Of a DNA stretch of 64,000 nt, positions 54,234 through 63,861 are shown piece by piece (position 1 is the stretch's first letter; each line of letters starts with the position of its first letter). Below the pieces are notes generated by a model that saw nothing but the letters and a program-made list of their open reading frames with translations, was not told the origin of the DNA and ran no database searches. Origin of the DNA: Bacteroidaceae bacterium (GTDB lineage Bacteria; Bacteroidota; Bacteroidia; Bacteroidales; Bacteroidaceae); assembly GCA_017650105.1 (NCBI GenBank), contig JAGCFO010000005.1, positions 62,001-126,000 on the forward strand, written 5' to 3'. Made by a program: the position numbers and the translations under genes.

Positions 54234-54986
54234 TTAATCTATCTTTTTTGAGTTATTATTTTTCACTAATTTCTCCAAAAATCGAATTTGGTCTGCAAAG
54301 TAAATGTTTTTTTCTGGGAAATTCAAATAAAGTGAGCGAATTATTTCAAGAGCACGGTCATATTTTTTTTGCTTGATGTAAATTCGTGCCAAAGTTTCGG
54401 TAAAAAAGTCGGGATCAAAAGCTGTTTCCTCCTCGTTTTTCTCAGCCGAATCGCTCTCCTTTTCTTCGGTATGAGAGAGGACTTCTTCTGTTTCTTCAAC
54501 ATCCGATGTTTCTTTGCCGATACCGACAGGTTTCAATCCTACGCGAGGGGATTTTGAGTCATTCTCAGACAAAGAAACCATCCCCATGTAGTCGACAGAA
54601 GCTGGCGTTTCCAACACAAGCGTCTGCGGCTGTTCGGGAAGCGTTTCTAGGAAAGCATCGATAAGGGAAAGGGTTCTGTCAACGGTAGGAGATTCTTGAT
54701 TTTCCGCCTCCTCTCCTTCCGTCACAAGCGAGTTTGAAGTCGACTCTCCCCATTCCGATGAGAATCCGTTCATCATCTGCCAAAGCACTCGTCGGTCTGC
54801 CACATAGAAGACAGAACGTTTCAACTCTTTCCCGAAGTCAGGCTCATGAAGGATAAAAAGATTCTGGAGCATGAGCAGGCGTGCCGTCTGGAAATAGGGG
54901 AAACGGGCGACAAGCGAGCGTAAAGTGTAGAGAGTGTCTCTTGAAAGTCGCTCCGGATGATTTATTAGGCTTTCGATATCGTACAT
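54234..54986 (-). CDS. Conserved hypothetical protein, TPR-like C-terminus
   Basis: 250 residues from the ATG at 54986; a TTG four codons upstream is less likely. The N-terminus has YDIESLINHPERLSRDTLYT and FPYFQTARLLMLQN, a helical pattern I associate with a Bacteroidales protein regularly found beside secG and lptE. The middle is acidic and low complexity. The C-terminus (LARIYIKQKKYDRALEIIRS) is a single TPR-like hairpin. The stop is 1 bp from the secG start. Function unknown. Confidence 0.8.
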   Translation of the reverse strand: MYDIESLINHPERLSRDTLYTLRSLVARFPYFQTARLLMLQNLFILHEPDFGKELKRSVFYVADRRVLWQMMNGFSSEWGESTSNSLVTEGEEAENQESPTVDRTLSLIDAFLETLPEQPQTLVLETPASVDYMGMVSLSENDSKSPRVGLKPVGIGKETSDVEETEEVLSHTEEKESDSAEKNEEETAFDPDFFTETLARIYIKQKKYDRALEIIRSLYLNFPEKNIYFADQIRFLEKLVKNNNSKKID

Positions 54987-55004
54987 AACCCTACGCAAAC
55001 GATT

Positions 55005-55526
55005 CTACCAGTTAGCAACGGTAGCATTAAACACCTGATCGACAATTTCATCTATCATCTCCTGAACGAGTTGTTCCTGCACGTCGTTCAACTGTTGAGT
55101 GGAATCGAACTCTCGGGTAGCAGAAAACTTGCGTTCGAAGTTGTCTGAAGGCTTCACCCTATTCTCGAAAACGACATTAACCGACATTCTCAACTGAATC
55201 ATTGCCGAATAGCCGTCGGATGATACCGACTTGTTCATCTGGGCATACTCGGTAATCTCCCCCGAAAGGTTAAGGTCGCCATTTCGGTTTATCTGCTTCA
55301 GTTTGGTTTGTCGCGCATAGATATCAGTAAGCGACAAGTTGAACATACTTTCCATCGGTCCCCATTGGAAGGAGGCACGATTAGGGAAGTTGTCGATGGT
55401 GATGGATTTCACTTCGTTATAGTTGATAGAAGCCCCGTTGAAACGGTACTCTATCTTGCATCCCGACAGCAAGAGAGACGCCTGAAGCAAAATGAGAGAG
55501 ATGAAGGTGAAAGTCTTTCTTCGCAT
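55005..55526 (-). CDS. lptE: LptE family lipoprotein
   Basis: 173 residues from the ATG at 55526, with the lipobox LSGC (Cys23). LptE is the outer-membrane lipoprotein plug of the LptD channel for LPS transport. Family features include GCKIEYRFNGASINYNEVKS and the following NFPNRASFQW. Length is as in Bacteroidetes LptE. It begins 2 bp after the sigma-54-type regulator's stop; a TTG two codons upstream would overlap that gene. Confidence 0.88.
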   Translation of the reverse strand: MRRKTFTFISLILLQASLLLSGCKIEYRFNGASINYNEVKSITIDNFPNRASFQWGPMESMFNLSLTDIYARQTKLKQINRNGDLNLSGEITEYAQMNKSVSSDGYSAMIQLRMSVNVVFENRVKPSDNFERKFSATREFDSTQQLNDVQEQLVQEMIDEIVDQVFNATVANW

Positions 55527-55528
55527 AA

Positions 55529-56758
55529 TCAAACGTCTTCGAGTTGATAAAGTTTTATCTTCCTATAGAGAGTGCGCTCTGAAATCCCCAACTCGAGAGC
55601 CGCATTCTTGCGCTTTCCTCTGTTGCGGATGAGAGCTTTTTTGATAAGTTCCCTCTCGTTATCCTGAATGGAAATGGATTCCTCCACCATTTCGGCATCG
55701 TCAACATCATAGGCATGAGGCATCCGAACAGAAGCAGGCGCTTCTTTAGGCTGCGAAATGACAATTGTGTTAGCAGGATTCGTATCTGGTTGGAATGTCT
55801 CGGCAGATGTTTGGGTGGCAGAAGCTCCTGTCAGTTTGGAAAGCTGATCTTTCATCATGTTCACATCCTTGCGAAGTTCAAAAAGAATCTTATAAAGAAT
55901 CTCGCGCTCATTGGCAAAAGTATCGCCTGAGTTTTCTCCCGCATCCATCAACATAGGAAGATTCCTATTAACAGGAGGAAGGAAGTCTTGAAGGATTTCT
56001 GCCGTAATCTCTCTCTGCTCCGACAAAAGGCAAATCTGCTCAGTAACATTCTTCAGCTGACGGATATTCCCAGGCCAAGAATAAGAGGCAAGCATGCGTT
56101 TTCCATCTTCAGTCAAACGAGCAGGAGGAGTGTGATATGCTTCAGAAAAATCGAAAGCAAACTTGCGGAAAAGAAGTTCGGCATCTTCAGGGCGCTCGCG
56201 CAAAGGAGGAACATTGATGAGAATAGAATTCAAACGGAAATATAGATCCTGACGGAAACGCCCTTTGGCAATAGCATCCGTAAGATCCACATTCGTTGCT
56301 GCAACGACACGCACATTCGTTTTTTCCACAGTCGAGGAACCCACCTTGATGTATTCGCCTGTCTCAAGTACGCGAAGCAGTCGAGCCTGTGTTGACAGAG
56401 GGAGTTCACCTATTTCGTCGAGGAAGATGGTGCCTTTGTCAGCCTCAGCAAAATAACCCTTTCGCTCCTCGATGGCACCAGTAAAAGAGCCCTTCAGATG
56501 TCCGAAGAGTTCCGAATCGATAGTTCCTTCTGGAATAGCACCACAGTTGACAGCGAAGTATTTGTTATGCTTTCGCGAACTATTCTGGTGAATAATTTTC
56601 GGAAAGAATTCCTTTCCGACGCCGCTCTCGCCAACGATAAGCACCGAAAGGTCCGTGTTTGCAACCTGCAAGGCAACATCTATGGCCTTAAGCAGCTTTG
56701 GAGAGTTGCCGATGATGTTGAAACGTTGTTTGACGTCTTGTATCCTCTTTAAATCCAT
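55529..56758 (-). CDS. Sigma-54-dependent transcriptional regulator without sensory domain
   Basis: A 409-residue AAA+ activator. The central domain begins almost at the N-terminus: Walker A GESGVGKE (43-50), the sigma-54 contact loop GSFTGA (90-95; GAFTGA is standard), and Walker B FLDEIGE (112-118). The C-terminal Fis-type helix-turn-helix is ERTLYRKIKLYQL. There is no receiver or PAS domain. It presumably activates RpoN-dependent genes; why it sits between pdxA and lptE is unknown. Confidence 0.93.
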   Translation of the reverse strand: MDLKRIQDVKQRFNIIGNSPKLLKAIDVALQVANTDLSVLIVGESGVGKEFFPKIIHQNSSRKHNKYFAVNCGAIPEGTIDSELFGHLKGSFTGAIEERKGYFAEADKGTIFLDEIGELPLSTQARLLRVLETGEYIKVGSSTVEKTNVRVVAATNVDLTDAIAKGRFRQDLYFRLNSILINVPPLRERPEDAELLFRKFAFDFSEAYHTPPARLTEDGKRMLASYSWPGNIRQLKNVTEQICLLSEQREITAEILQDFLPPVNRNLPMLMDAGENSGDTFANEREILYKILFELRKDVNMMKDQLSKLTGASATQTSAETFQPDTNPANTIVISQPKEAPASVRMPHAYDVDDAEMVEESISIQDNERELIKKALIRNRGKRKNAALELGISERTLYRKIKLYQLEDV

Positions 56759-56761
56759 AGA

Positions 56762-57853
56762 CTATTCCTCTGTCAAATCAAGTTTTAGTTTGTCGCTGTC
56801 GTCTTTGTGCTCGAAGTAGAGTTTGCGCAACGGATTGCGAAGAAGATATTTCTCTTGTCGACGGTGGCGCAACACATCGATAGCCATATAGATAGCACTG
56901 CGGAAAGACTCTTCCGAAGCCTCGTTTTTTCCTGCTATGTCGTAGGCTGTCCCGTGATCAGGAGAAGTTCTTACAAGGGAGAGGCCAGCTGTGTAATTAA
57001 CGCCCTCTTCCATTGCCAAAAGCTTGAAGGGAACTAATCCCTGATCATGATACATTGCCAACACTCCATCGAATTTAGTATAAGAGCCTGAACCCCAGAA
57101 GCCATCGCTCGAGAAGGGGCCGAAGCACAGAATACCCTCCTTGCGAGCCTCCTCTACTACAGGAGAGATAACTTCGGATTCTTCACTTCCCAGCAATCCG
57201 CTATCCCCAGCGTGTGGATTGAGAGCAAGCACGGCAATATGCGGAGCAGGAATGGCGAAATCCGATTTAAGAGTCTCGTTGAAAAGGACCAGTTTATCTT
57301 TCAGCAAATCTTTCGTAATGATGCCTGCCACATCCTTCAAAGCAATATGACTCGTAACGAGCGCTACGCGCAAATCATTACTGCAAAGCACCATCAAAGC
57401 CTTCTTTCCGTCTCCAACTCGTTGCTCCAAATACTCGGTATGCCCGTGGAAGTTAAAAGATTCCGACTGAATAGTACTCTTGTTTACCGGGGCTGTCACA
57501 AGCACGTCGAACAGCCCTTTCCGATATTCAGCAACTGCCTTCTCAAGAGCATCAAGGGCAGCCTTACCTGCTTCAGCGGTAGGTTTGCCAAGTTCTACCT
57601 TTACTTCATCATCGTTGCAGTTCACGACATTCAGATGTCCGTCAACTGCTTCTGAAGCAGAGTTCACGATTGTAAAGGTTGTTGGCAAGTCTAAAGCCTT
57701 TCTATGATAAGCCAACACCTTTGGAGAACCGTAGACAATAGGGATGCAGAATTCCAGTATTGTAGGGTCAACAAAGGTTTTCAGGATAACTTCGCATCCA
57801 ATACCGTTGACATCTCCTTGCGTTATAGCGACTCTAATCTTTCTATTTTCCAT
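56762..57853 (-). CDS. pdxA: 4-hydroxythreonine-4-phosphate dehydrogenase
   Basis: A 363-residue NAD-dependent enzyme of the deoxyxylulose-5-phosphate route to pyridoxal phosphate. Diagnostic pieces are ITQGDVNGIGCEV at the N-terminus, NFHGHTEYL, LNPHAGDSGLLGSEE and MYHDQGLVPFKLL, which carry the metal-binding His residues. Length is slightly above average because of a C-terminal tail. It is in the middle of the rlmN-secG operon, 11 bp from the next gene. Confidence 0.96.
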   Translation of the reverse strand: MENRKIRVAITQGDVNGIGCEVILKTFVDPTILEFCIPIVYGSPKVLAYHRKALDLPTTFTIVNSASEAVDGHLNVVNCNDDEVKVELGKPTAEAGKAALDALEKAVAEYRKGLFDVLVTAPVNKSTIQSESFNFHGHTEYLEQRVGDGKKALMVLCSNDLRVALVTSHIALKDVAGIITKDLLKDKLVLFNETLKSDFAIPAPHIAVLALNPHAGDSGLLGSEESEVISPVVEEARKEGILCFGPFSSDGFWGSGSYTKFDGVLAMYHDQGLVPFKLLAMEEGVNYTAGLSLVRTSPDHGTAYDIAGKNEASEESFRSAIYMAIDVLRHRRQEKYLLRNPLRKLYFEHKDDSDKLKLDLTEE

Positions 57854-57864
57854 TTTTTTGTTAT

Positions 57865-59019
57865 TTAGTCTTCGCCCGGAACAATTGTTATTTCTTCCAA
57901 GCCATAAGTGAAATCTTCCACATTCTGCTCATTAGGTAAACTGAGTGTATAAAGAACCGCTTCAAGTTTGCGTATAAGATTACGCTTGAGCGATTCGGGA
58001 GCATACACGAAGCCTTCAACAACCACAACTCGATTGTTTGCCACATCCACGCGCGACTGAGCGACAAAGGGTCCTCCCATTCTGTCACCTTCCACTCGCC
58101 ACAGCCCTCGTGCTTTCTGGGCATACTCGCCTTTTACCGTTGCATCCATTACATCCACAAATTCGTGCTGAGTAGTCATATAACTGCCTTCAGGGCCTCC
58201 GGGAATGTTTTTCTTCATCACTGAGTCACGCTTATGCATGTAATAATCAAGCGTGAAAGTGTTCGGGTCGGTATAGGGATAGGTGTACATCACAAAATTC
58301 ATATCCTTGGAGCCTTTGTTTGTGCCTGCCCAGAAGAAATCTTTCCCCAACTTGTATTTATTCAGTTCAACGGGAACCCATACTTCACAGCCGAAGATCT
58401 TTTTCACGTGTTCTTCGGCAATGGGGTTATGCTTGTCTTCAAGGAAATTAATCTCGCGATTCAGCTCCGCCTTATTGAAAAAGTCCAGCAGTTGATCTCC
58501 ATTCTCTGTCAAGAGTTTCTCCATCGACGCTTCGTCGGGAGCCTGTAACGTCATTATCATCTGCCCTCGGGCATAAACATCGCGAGCGAACTTGAACTTT
58601 GCAACGGAATAAATATTCTGAATGTCAACCTTAATGATGTTCCTGAACACTTTATACAAATTCCCGTAGCTACTGGGATCGATGCGTGAAATGCGGAACT
58701 GTCTTTCGGGCTGAGCCACTCCAGGCAAGTCCGTATCGAGAACGTTGAAGAGTGCACGTCCCATAGGGCGCTCCCACTGCTCTTCCCCCATAATAACAAG
58801 CATTTCGTAAGGTGAACCGCTTGCCTGAGGAAGCAGCGAAATGGTTTTCTTTTTCTTCTTGGTTACTTGACTTTTCTTCACGAGCTGTTGCCCTACGCCC
58901 GGATCGGAATCTTCTTTTTCCGCAGCTCGATGTTGACAACTAGTACAAATAAGAGACAAAAGACAGAGAGCCGTCACAAAGCATCTCCGAATATGTAGAA
59001 CAAATAATTTTTTTTTCAT
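57865..59019 (-). CDS. DUF4837 family lipoprotein
   Basis: 384 residues with a lipoprotein signal (LICTSC, Cys28), then a Lys/Gln-rich spacer and a two-part conserved domain. The pattern ASGSPYEMLVIMGEEQWERP and the later GLWRVEGDRMGGPFVAQSR match the DUF4837 family of Bacteroidetes. No function is established. It is placed between rlmN and pdxA, the order I recall for this operon elsewhere in Bacteroidales. Confidence 0.88.
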   Translation of the reverse strand: MKKKLFVLHIRRCFVTALCLLSLICTSCQHRAAEKEDSDPGVGQQLVKKSQVTKKKKKTISLLPQASGSPYEMLVIMGEEQWERPMGRALFNVLDTDLPGVAQPERQFRISRIDPSSYGNLYKVFRNIIKVDIQNIYSVAKFKFARDVYARGQMIMTLQAPDEASMEKLLTENGDQLLDFFNKAELNREINFLEDKHNPIAEEHVKKIFGCEVWVPVELNKYKLGKDFFWAGTNKGSKDMNFVMYTYPYTDPNTFTLDYYMHKRDSVMKKNIPGGPEGSYMTTQHEFVDVMDATVKGEYAQKARGLWRVEGDRMGGPFVAQSRVDVANNRVVVVEGFVYAPESLKRNLIRKLEAVLYTLSLPNEQNVEDFTYGLEEITIVPGED

Positions 59020-59050
59020 TCTTCAAAAAGATTTTTGGGTAGAACATATC

Positions 59051-60097
59051 TCATTTTTTCTTCTTCATTGTAGAGAGCATTCCGCAAGCTGCCATTACGT
59101 CTTCTCCGCGCGAAGCACGAATAGTGGTGAACAATCCCGCTTGCGTAAGTCTATCGCGGAAAGCAATCATCCGCTCATCATCAACCCCCTCAAAATCTGC
59201 ATCGGGAATACGATGGAAGCGGATAAGGTTGATGCGACAATGCAAACCGTCCAGCAGACGCACCAATCGTCGCACATCGGCAGGGGTATCGTTCACTCCC
59301 GCAAACAGAATATATTCAAACGACAGCCTACGTTGATGACTGAAGTCGAATTCGCGGAGTTCTCGAATGATTTCAGTCATGCTGAAGGCGCGTTCGGCAG
59401 GCATCATTTCGGCTCGCATTGCCGGAGAGGAGGCATGTAGGCTTATTGCCAGATGGCACTCACTCTCCTTGAGGAAACGACGAAGGGTGTTTTTGATGCC
59501 GACAGTCGATACAGTCACACGCTTTGGACTCCAAGCGAAGCCATCAGCAGATGTCATCAAGGAGAGGGCCTTGAGCACTTCATCAAGATTGTCCATCGGC
59601 TCGCCCATTCCCATCAGAACAACATTCGTAAGCCGTTCACTCTCTGGAATAGCAACAATCTGATTGAGGATTTCTCCCGCTGTGAGGTTGGCACTAAATC
59701 CCTGTCGCCCAGTCATGCAGAAGCGACAATGCATCTTACATCCCACCTGAGAAGAAATGCAAAGTGTAGCACGCTCCTCGTTGCTGTCTTCTCCTATTGA
59801 GGGGATAAACACCGCTTCTACGTATTGTCCCTCACGGATACGGAAGAGGTATTTGACTGTTCCATCCACACTCTCGAGACGCTCCTCTGGAGGCACGACG
59901 CCAAGGATGAAATGCTGCGACAGCACCTCCTTGTGAGCCTTCGATATATTTGTCATCGCATCGATGGAAGAGACACGCTTCTTGTAAATCCACTCCATCA
60001 GTTGCTTTGCCGTGAACGCTGGCATCCCCATCTGCGAGACGACGTCCCGAAGTTCGGCAAGCGTGCAGCCAAGCAATGATTTTTTCTCTTCTTCCAT
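59051..60097 (-). CDS. rlmN: 23S rRNA (adenine-C2)-methyltransferase RlmN
   Basis: A 348-residue radical SAM enzyme that methylates A2503 of 23S rRNA and A37 of some tRNAs. The [4Fe-4S] cluster motif is Cys120-Cys124-Cys127 in GCKMHCRFCMTGRQG. The second catalytic Cys338 lies in AACGMLST near the C-terminus. MGMGEPMDNLDEV is typical. It is the first gene of a seven-gene operon ending at secG. Confidence 0.97.
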   Translation of the reverse strand: MEEEKKSLLGCTLAELRDVVSQMGMPAFTAKQLMEWIYKKRVSSIDAMTNISKAHKEVLSQHFILGVVPPEERLESVDGTVKYLFRIREGQYVEAVFIPSIGEDSNEERATLCISSQVGCKMHCRFCMTGRQGFSANLTAGEILNQIVAIPESERLTNVVLMGMGEPMDNLDEVLKALSLMTSADGFAWSPKRVTVSTVGIKNTLRRFLKESECHLAISLHASSPAMRAEMMPAERAFSMTEIIRELREFDFSHQRRLSFEYILFAGVNDTPADVRRLVRLLDGLHCRINLIRFHRIPDADFEGVDDERMIAFRDRLTQAGLFTTIRASRGEDVMAACGMLSTMKKKK

Positions 60098-60130
60098 CGT
60101 TACGATAAAGCCACTTTAATGCGTAGCGCG

Positions 60131-60138
60131 CAAAGATA
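60131..60138 (-). promoter_or_regulatory. -7 element of the rlmN operon
   Basis: TATCTTTG on the minus strand, about 34 bp before the rlmN start. A TTTG lies upstream but at 16 bp rather than the usual 19-20. Confidence 0.6.
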
Positions 60139-60183
60139 GCACTTTTTTTTGGGACAAACGATTTTTTAATTCATTTTAATAAC

Positions 60184-60191
60184 TACCTTTG
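60184..60191 (+). promoter_or_regulatory. -7 element for the glycosyltransferase gene at 60288
   Basis: TACCTTTG, about 97 bp before the start codon. The -33 side is AT-rich without a clean TTTG. Confidence 0.5.
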
Positions 60192-60287
60192 CAGTGAAAC
60201 GTTCCGATTGCGCCAACAGACGCTCTTTTTCCCCGAAAATGGAAAGGGATTACCTCGTGAACTATATAACTGAAACAATTGAACCTC

Positions 60288-61757
60288 ATGATAGATATGT
60301 GTAAAAAAATTGACGTTTTTGTTCCTTTTGAAAATCAGCAGCAAGCCCAGACACTCGCTGCAGTTTTTGAACATCATCCGCTTGTCAACGAAGTTATCTT
60401 TCTCTCCAATGACGAGCGCCCGAAGGATGCGCCTTTTATCCCTCTCCACAAAGCGCTTTCAACGCAAGCCATTTGCAGCATGGCTCAAACGACAACAAGC
60501 AAATACATACTATTATGTACGCAAACGACTCCCTTGTCGATGGAACCTTTTGCTCTGCAATGCATGACGGAAGTTGCAGAACAGAACGATGCTGCGCTGG
60601 TCTATTCCGACAGATATAAAATGGTTACAGGCAAGCAACAGGCATTCCCTGTAATCGATTGCCAAGAGGGAGCTCTGAGGGACGATTTCGACTTCGGATC
60701 GCTAATTCTTATTCGCAGTTCATTAATTAGGGATTTTGCCTCATCCAATCCCACACGATACACATTTGCAGGTTTATATCAGTTGCGTCTTTTCCTCATG
60801 AGGAATGGAGCATTGAAGCACATTTCGGAAAAGCTCTATACCGAAAAGGAAACAGACCTTCGCACCTCAGGGCAGAAACAGTTCGACTACGTCGATCCCC
60901 GCAACAGGATGATTCAAGTAGAGATGGAAAAAGCGTGCACTGAGCATTTGAAAGAAATCGGAGCCTTTGTTGACAGCAAGCGACTCCAAGCTGTAGACGT
61001 ATCACAGGGCACATTCCCCGTCGAAGCGAGCGTCATCATTCCGGTACGCAACAGGGAGAGAACCATCTCGGATGCCATACGTTCGGCATTGGAGCAAGAA
61101 ACCACCTTTCCCTTTAACGTCATCGTAGTCAACAATCATTCAACTGACGGCACACACTCAGCTATTGAAAGTATTGCTTCGTCTGACAAAAGCATACGCA
61201 AGCGTTGCATTGAAATCATTCCCGAGCGAGAAGACTTGGGTATCGGAGGATGCTGGAACCTTGCCGTCCAGGATGCACGATGCGGGCGTTTCGCCATACA
61301 GCTCGACAGCGACGACCTTTATGGCCACAAACACGTGTTACAAACTATCGTTGACACGTTTTATCAACTAAAATGTGCTATGCTTATAGGCGCTTACACT
61401 CTCTGCGACTTCCAGATGAATACTATTCCTCCCGGCATAATAGACCACAAGGAATGGACTTCAACAAATGGCATGAACAATGCTCTCCGCATCAATGGAT
61501 TGGGAGCTCCACGCTGCTTTTTCACTCCTGTAATACGCGAGATAGGCTTCCCGAACGTTTCATACGGAGAAGACTACGCCGTAGGTCTTGCCATCAGCCG
61601 TAAATATATAATAGGAAGAATTTACGAAAGTCTATATCTCTGTAGACGATGGGAAGGAAATAGTGATGCCGCCCTTTCGCCAGAGCGTATTAACAAAAAC
61701 AACGAATACAAAGACTCCCTACGAACTGCCGAATTGTTAGCAAGAAAAGCACGTTGA
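60288..61757 (+). CDS. Glycosyltransferase family 2 protein with N-terminal extension
   Basis: 489 residues from the ATG at 60288; a TTG three codons earlier is less likely. The first ~245 residues are a GT-A-like region without a clear donor motif. The second half is a standard GT2 domain: [35 protein letters not shown], and [13 protein letters not shown] with a DxD-type Asp pair. It may have a duplicated, partly degenerate GT fold. The DUF4922-SpoIID gene begins 41 bp downstream. Acceptor unknown. Confidence 0.87.
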   Translation: MIDMCKKIDVFVPFENQQQAQTLAAVFEHHPLVNEVIFLSNDERPKDAPFIPLHKALSTQAICSMAQTTTSKYILLCTQTTPLSMEPFALQCMTEVAEQNDAALVYSDRYKMVTGKQQAFPVIDCQEGALRDDFDFGSLILIRSSLIRDFASSNPTRYTFAGLYQLRLFLMRNGALKHISEKLYTEKETDLRTSGQKQFDYVDPRNRMIQVEMEKACTEHLKEIGAFVDSKRLQAVDVSQGTFPVEASVIIPVRNRERTISDAIRSALEQETTFPFNVIVVNNHSTDGTHSAIESIASSDKSIRKRCIEIIPEREDLGIGGCWNLAVQDARCGRFAIQLDSDDLYGHKHVLQTIVDTFYQLKCAMLIGAYTLCDFQMNTIPPGIIDHKEWTSTNGMNNALRINGLGAPRCFFTPVIREIGFPNVSYGEDYAVGLAISRKYIIGRIYESLYLCRRWEGNSDAALSPERINKNNEYKDSLRTAELLARKAR

Positions 61758-61798
61758 TAAACTATCTCCATTTAATGTAGCATTTTCGCTTACTGCTT

Positions 61799-63766
61799 AT
61801 GCCTTTCACGCCCTCTTCCATACGTCATTTTTTTGAGTCACAAATTGAGACCTGGCCCTTAGCCAAAGAAAACTATTCCGCACTGGCTCAAGTACAGACA
61901 CGCGAATTACATCTGAACGGATTTGATCGCCCCATTTGTATTCAACATAACCCAGCACGCATTCGCAGCACTGCCGCAAAAGTGGATGCAGCAGCTTTAA
62001 GTGAAAGGCCCTGTTTCCTTTGCGCCACCAACCGTCCGGAAGTTCAAGTTTCCCTTCCTATCGCGGACAGTTTCGAAATGCTTGTCAACCCATACCCGAT
62101 ATTGCACGAACATTACACAATCGTCAGCACTCAGCACCAACCTCAAACTCTCAAGGGATGCTGGGAGGCGATGAATTCCGTTATTGACCAGCTTGGAGAT
62201 GATTATATGGTGTTCTACAATGGTCCTCATTGCGGAGCCTCCGCTCCCGATCATCTTCACATTCAGGCAGGGCGCTGGACGGAGGTTCCTTTGATAAAGT
62301 ATATCCTCACGAATCGGGAAAAATTCGCCAAAGGTTCCTCTTGGCAGGAGAATAGCTGCGCGCCTCTCGGGTATACCATTTGTGTAGAAGACCGAACCAA
62401 TTCAAACTACTACTCCCAATTTGAGGATAATGACGATGTAAATGTAGTGTTGGTACATGACCTTGCCATTTTCATTCCTCGAAGGAAGCATCGCCCCGAC
62501 TGTTTTTTTGCTACCGACGACAAACGAAGATTAATAAGTCCGGGAGCGCTTGATATGTGTGGGATGATAATCGCTCCGAACAAAGATGATTTTGAAAATC
62601 TCGGTGCAGAAGAGGCTCTTTCAATCCTTCGAGAATGTGGCAAGTGGCAACAACCCACTATACATGTGGGAATTGTGAAGGGTAAACAAATTGATTCCAC
62701 ACAACATAAAGACTTTTTCACATTGCGTAATGTTACAATCGGGGTAAATTTCCATTGGCAACAACTAGAGGACCAGCATTTCAAAGGCAAGCTTCGGATA
62801 GTTCCTGAGGGTAATGAGAAGTGGGCAGTAAACGACATTTTGCTTGAAGATTACTTGACAAGTGTCGTCTCTTCCGAAATGAATGCTCATGCTCCTTTGG
62901 AGTTTCTGAAGGCACACGCCATCGTGTCGCGCAGCTGGCTGATAGCGCAGTTGGAACGAAAAAGAATGCCTCGTCAGATTACATCAAAAACAGAAGAGAA
63001 CGCAACCTCAGACAATGCGACAATCATCCGCTATTACGACAGAGATGACCATACGCTCTTCGACGTATGCGCCGACGATCATTGCCAAAGATATCAAGGT
63101 ATGTCGCGAATAACCGAAGCGGCATCTACTGCAGTAAGAGATACGCGTGGGAAGGTCCTGATGTTTGACGGAAAGGTAGTTGACGCTCGTTTCAGCAAGT
63201 GCTGCGGAGGTAAGAGCGAACTGTATGAGACTTGCTGGGACGACAATCCTCATCCCGAGTTCTCTTCCGTTGCCGACTGCCCCGAAGACGCTTCCGTTGA
63301 CTTTTGTGATACGCACGACGATGCGCTCCTCTCCACCATACTCAACAGCTACGACGTCAGCACACACGATTTCTACAGCTGGAAAGTAAATTATAGCGCA
63401 GAGGAAATCAGCCGGCTCGTAAAGGAAAAAAGCGGAATAGACGTAGGCACAGTCACAACCCTCACGCCCCTTCGTCGGGGAGCTTCGGGACGTATCTGCC
63501 TGCTTCGCATTGAGGGAACGCGTCGCACGATTACGGTTGGGAAAGAGCTGGAGATACGCAGGCTTCTCTCTCCCACCCACCTCTACAGCAGTTGGTTTTA
63601 TCCTTCTTATGCTGAGGGTTTCTTCACACTCGAAGGACGCGGCTGGGGACACGGTGTGGGCATGTGCCAGATAGGCGCAGCAGTTATGGCTTCGCGCGGA
63701 TTTAACTGCGCTCAAATTCTCGCGCACTACTATCCAAACGCACGTTTAGAGTGCATTTATGACTAA
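61799..63766 (+). CDS. DUF4922 (HIT/GalT-like) and SpoIID/LytB fusion
   Basis: A 655-residue two-domain protein. Residues 1-330 match DUF4922, a HIT/GalT-like nucleotidyltransferase fold with a His-x-His-x-Gln motif at 152-156 (PDHLHIQAGRW) and Cys72/Cys75 in PCFLC. Residues about 345-655 are a SpoIID/LytB domain (LLEDYLTSVVSSEMNAHAP, later GRGWGHGVGMCQIGA), a family that includes peptidoglycan lytic transglycosylases. No signal peptide is visible, although SpoIID usually works outside the membrane. Such fusions occur in Bacteroides as far as I recall. It is probably co-transcribed with the glycosyltransferase. Confidence 0.88.
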   Translation: MPFTPSSIRHFFESQIETWPLAKENYSALAQVQTRELHLNGFDRPICIQHNPARIRSTAAKVDAAALSERPCFLCATNRPEVQVSLPIADSFEMLVNPYPILHEHYTIVSTQHQPQTLKGCWEAMNSVIDQLGDDYMVFYNGPHCGASAPDHLHIQAGRWTEVPLIKYILTNREKFAKGSSWQENSCAPLGYTICVEDRTNSNYYSQFEDNDDVNVVLVHDLAIFIPRRKHRPDCFFATDDKRRLISPGALDMCGMIIAPNKDDFENLGAEEALSILRECGKWQQPTIHVGIVKGKQIDSTQHKDFFTLRNVTIGVNFHWQQLEDQHFKGKLRIVPEGNEKWAVNDILLEDYLTSVVSSEMNAHAPLEFLKAHAIVSRSWLIAQLERKRMPRQITSKTEENATSDNATIIRYYDRDDHTLFDVCADDHCQRYQGMSRITEAASTAVRDTRGKVLMFDGKVVDARFSKCCGGKSELYETCWDDNPHPEFSSVADCPEDASVDFCDTHDDALLSTILNSYDVSTHDFYSWKVNYSAEEISRLVKEKSGIDVGTVTTLTPLRRGASGRICLLRIEGTRRTITVGKELEIRRLLSPTHLYSSWFYPSYAEGFFTLEGRGWGHGVGMCQIGAAVMASRGFNCAQILAHYYPNARLECIYD

Positions 63767-63788
63767 AAGAGAAAATTTGCCATTTTTT

Positions 63789-63820
63789 TTTGGAAATACG
63801 AAAAAGAGACTCTATCTTTA
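63789..63820 (+). promoter_or_regulatory. Promoter of the last gene
   Basis: TTTG (63789-63792), a 20-bp spacer, TATCTTTA (63813-63820), one mismatch at the final position. Confidence 0.6.
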
Positions 63821-63861
63821 CACGCGAAAATATTTTCAACAACTTTTTAGATCTAATTATT

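Noticed and set aside
59004..59055. A further copy of the TCGCGA repeat family upstream of the DUF4837 gene
   Set aside because: Shares only TTCTTCAAAAAGATTTTTGGG-like pieces and has no TCGCGA core; too short to separate from AT-rich background.
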